Positions 12,208-12,620 of a stretch of DNA of 12,620 bases are shown here, one piece after another; positions within the stretch are counted from its first letter, which is position 1, and every line of letters starts with the position of its first letter. The notes under the pieces are model-generated. The model ran no database searches. It saw nothing but the letters and a program-made list of their open reading frames with translations, and had not been told where the DNA came from. Made by a program: the position numbers and the translations under genes. This stretch comes from CAZKUN01 sp964555935 (lineage in GTDB: Bacteria; Armatimonadota; Zipacnadia; Zipacnadales; VGFC01): NCBI GenBank assembly GCA_964555935.1, contig CAZKUN010000260.1:1-12620 (forward strand). Direction: 5' to 3'.

Positions 12208-12620
12208 CAGATGGCTTCGCTTTCCGCGCACGCGTAGGCGTTGTGGTTATGGATCGATTCAAAGCTCTCGCACTCAACAGCAAACTGCCCGACTCCCGGG
12301 AGCGAACGCACGGCCAGCACGGCGTCTCTGACGACGTCTTCCACGAACTTCGGGTTGGCGTAGGCGGCGTCCGTGACATGCCGCTCGTCAGCGCGCTTCA
12401 GTATTGGGAACAAGGCCGAACTTCCCTGAGCCTCCAGCACCGGCACCAGGTCCTCAATCCAGACGATCGTGTCTGAGTGCTGGAGAAGGTTGACCCGCAG
12501 GTGCGCGCGCTGGCTGTGGGCGCCGAAGTCGGCTATCTCCCTCGAGCACGGGCAGAGCGTGGCGATCGGCACGACCGTCCCGAGTCGGAATTCGTACTCG
12601 CCGTCTTCAATTCTACCCGC
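12207..12620 (-). CDS. folE2: GTP cyclohydrolase FolE2 (type IB), C-terminal part (5' end outside window)
   Basis: The frame is open from the right edge to TGA at 12209–12207, about 137 codons. FolE2 opens GTP to 7,8-dihydroneopterin triphosphate, the first step of folate or related pterin/deazapurine synthesis. Visible marks are VPIATLCPCSREIADFGAHSQRAH, matching the family's CPCSKEIS..GAHNQRS block with the metal-ligand Cys, and ECESFESIHNHNAYA near the C-terminus, matching E.ESIHNHDA. The N-terminal half is outside the window. A GTG at 12572 is internal (the ORF reads through it with family-like residues GTVVPIATLCPCS). FolE2 enzymes tolerate metals other than zinc and often serve in zinc limitation; no Zur site can be checked because the promoter is not in view. 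Confidence 0.93.
   Translation of the reverse strand, partial: AGRIEDGEYEFRLGTVVPIATLCPCSREIADFGAHSQRAHLRVNLLQHSDTIVWIEDLVPVLEAQGSSALFPILKRADERHVTDAAYANPKFVEDVVRDAVLAVRSLPGVGQFAVECESFESIHNHNAYACAESEAI

Noticed and set aside
11413..12237. 274-codon plus-strand ORF opposite the membrane-anchored unknown gene
   Set aside because: Shadow of the minus-strand gene, which has a signal-anchor helix, coupling to folE2 and a coherent gene order.

Overview
The window reads as chromosomal DNA from a GC-rich bacterium. A secretin-family protein points to a diderm cell envelope. Lysine/diaminopimelate synthesis uses an LL-diaminopimelate aminotransferase (DapL) encoded directly after dapF, GTP cyclohydrolase is of the FolE2 type, and isoprenoids are made by the non-mevalonate route (ispE). 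The run rsmA–ispE–nucleotidyltransferase–tRNA-Gln–ctc–pth recalls the Bacillus ksgA…ispE…glmU–prs–ctc–pth neighbourhood. A deep-branching phylum such as Armatimonadota would fit, but this is inference and not proven by the sequence. No mobile genes, phage genes or CRISPR array are visible.

Layout. Plus strand, 1–3463: 3' part of dapF, a multi-hairpin repeat element (524–675), dapL, a structured leader with a candidate four-codon leader peptide, and hflX. A second, shorter copy of the hairpin repeat (3478–3542) almost fills the gap where hflX converges on the minus-strand genes. Minus strand, 12620 down to 3547: folE2 (5' end missing), a membrane-anchored unknown protein, an 80-residue two-helix membrane protein and a good intrinsic terminator; then rsmA, ispE and a MobA-like nucleotidyltransferase with 11-bp overlaps; then tRNA-Gln(UUG), ctc (ribosomal protein L25), a terminator-like hairpin, pth, a membrane-anchored LmeA/YpmS-like protein, a short secretin-like protein, and a two-domain unknown protein whose C-terminal half looks like a NucS/DUF91 nuclease fold that has lost its active site.

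How it works together. Much of the minus strand is translation and ribosome upkeep: 16S rRNA dimethylation (RsmA), L25, peptidyl-tRNA recycling (Pth) and a tRNA. HflX on the other strand is a ribosome-splitting GTPase. The remainder is core metabolism (diaminopimelate, isoprenoid, GTP cyclohydrolase) plus envelope or membrane proteins of unknown role. The most interesting non-coding signals are (1) the hflX leader, where an Arg-rich mini-ORF has its own Shine-Dalgarno that is perfectly complementary over 8 nt to the hflX initiation region, and (2) the hairpin repeat family, whose two copies share ends, differ by exactly two internal units, and show compensatory stem changes.
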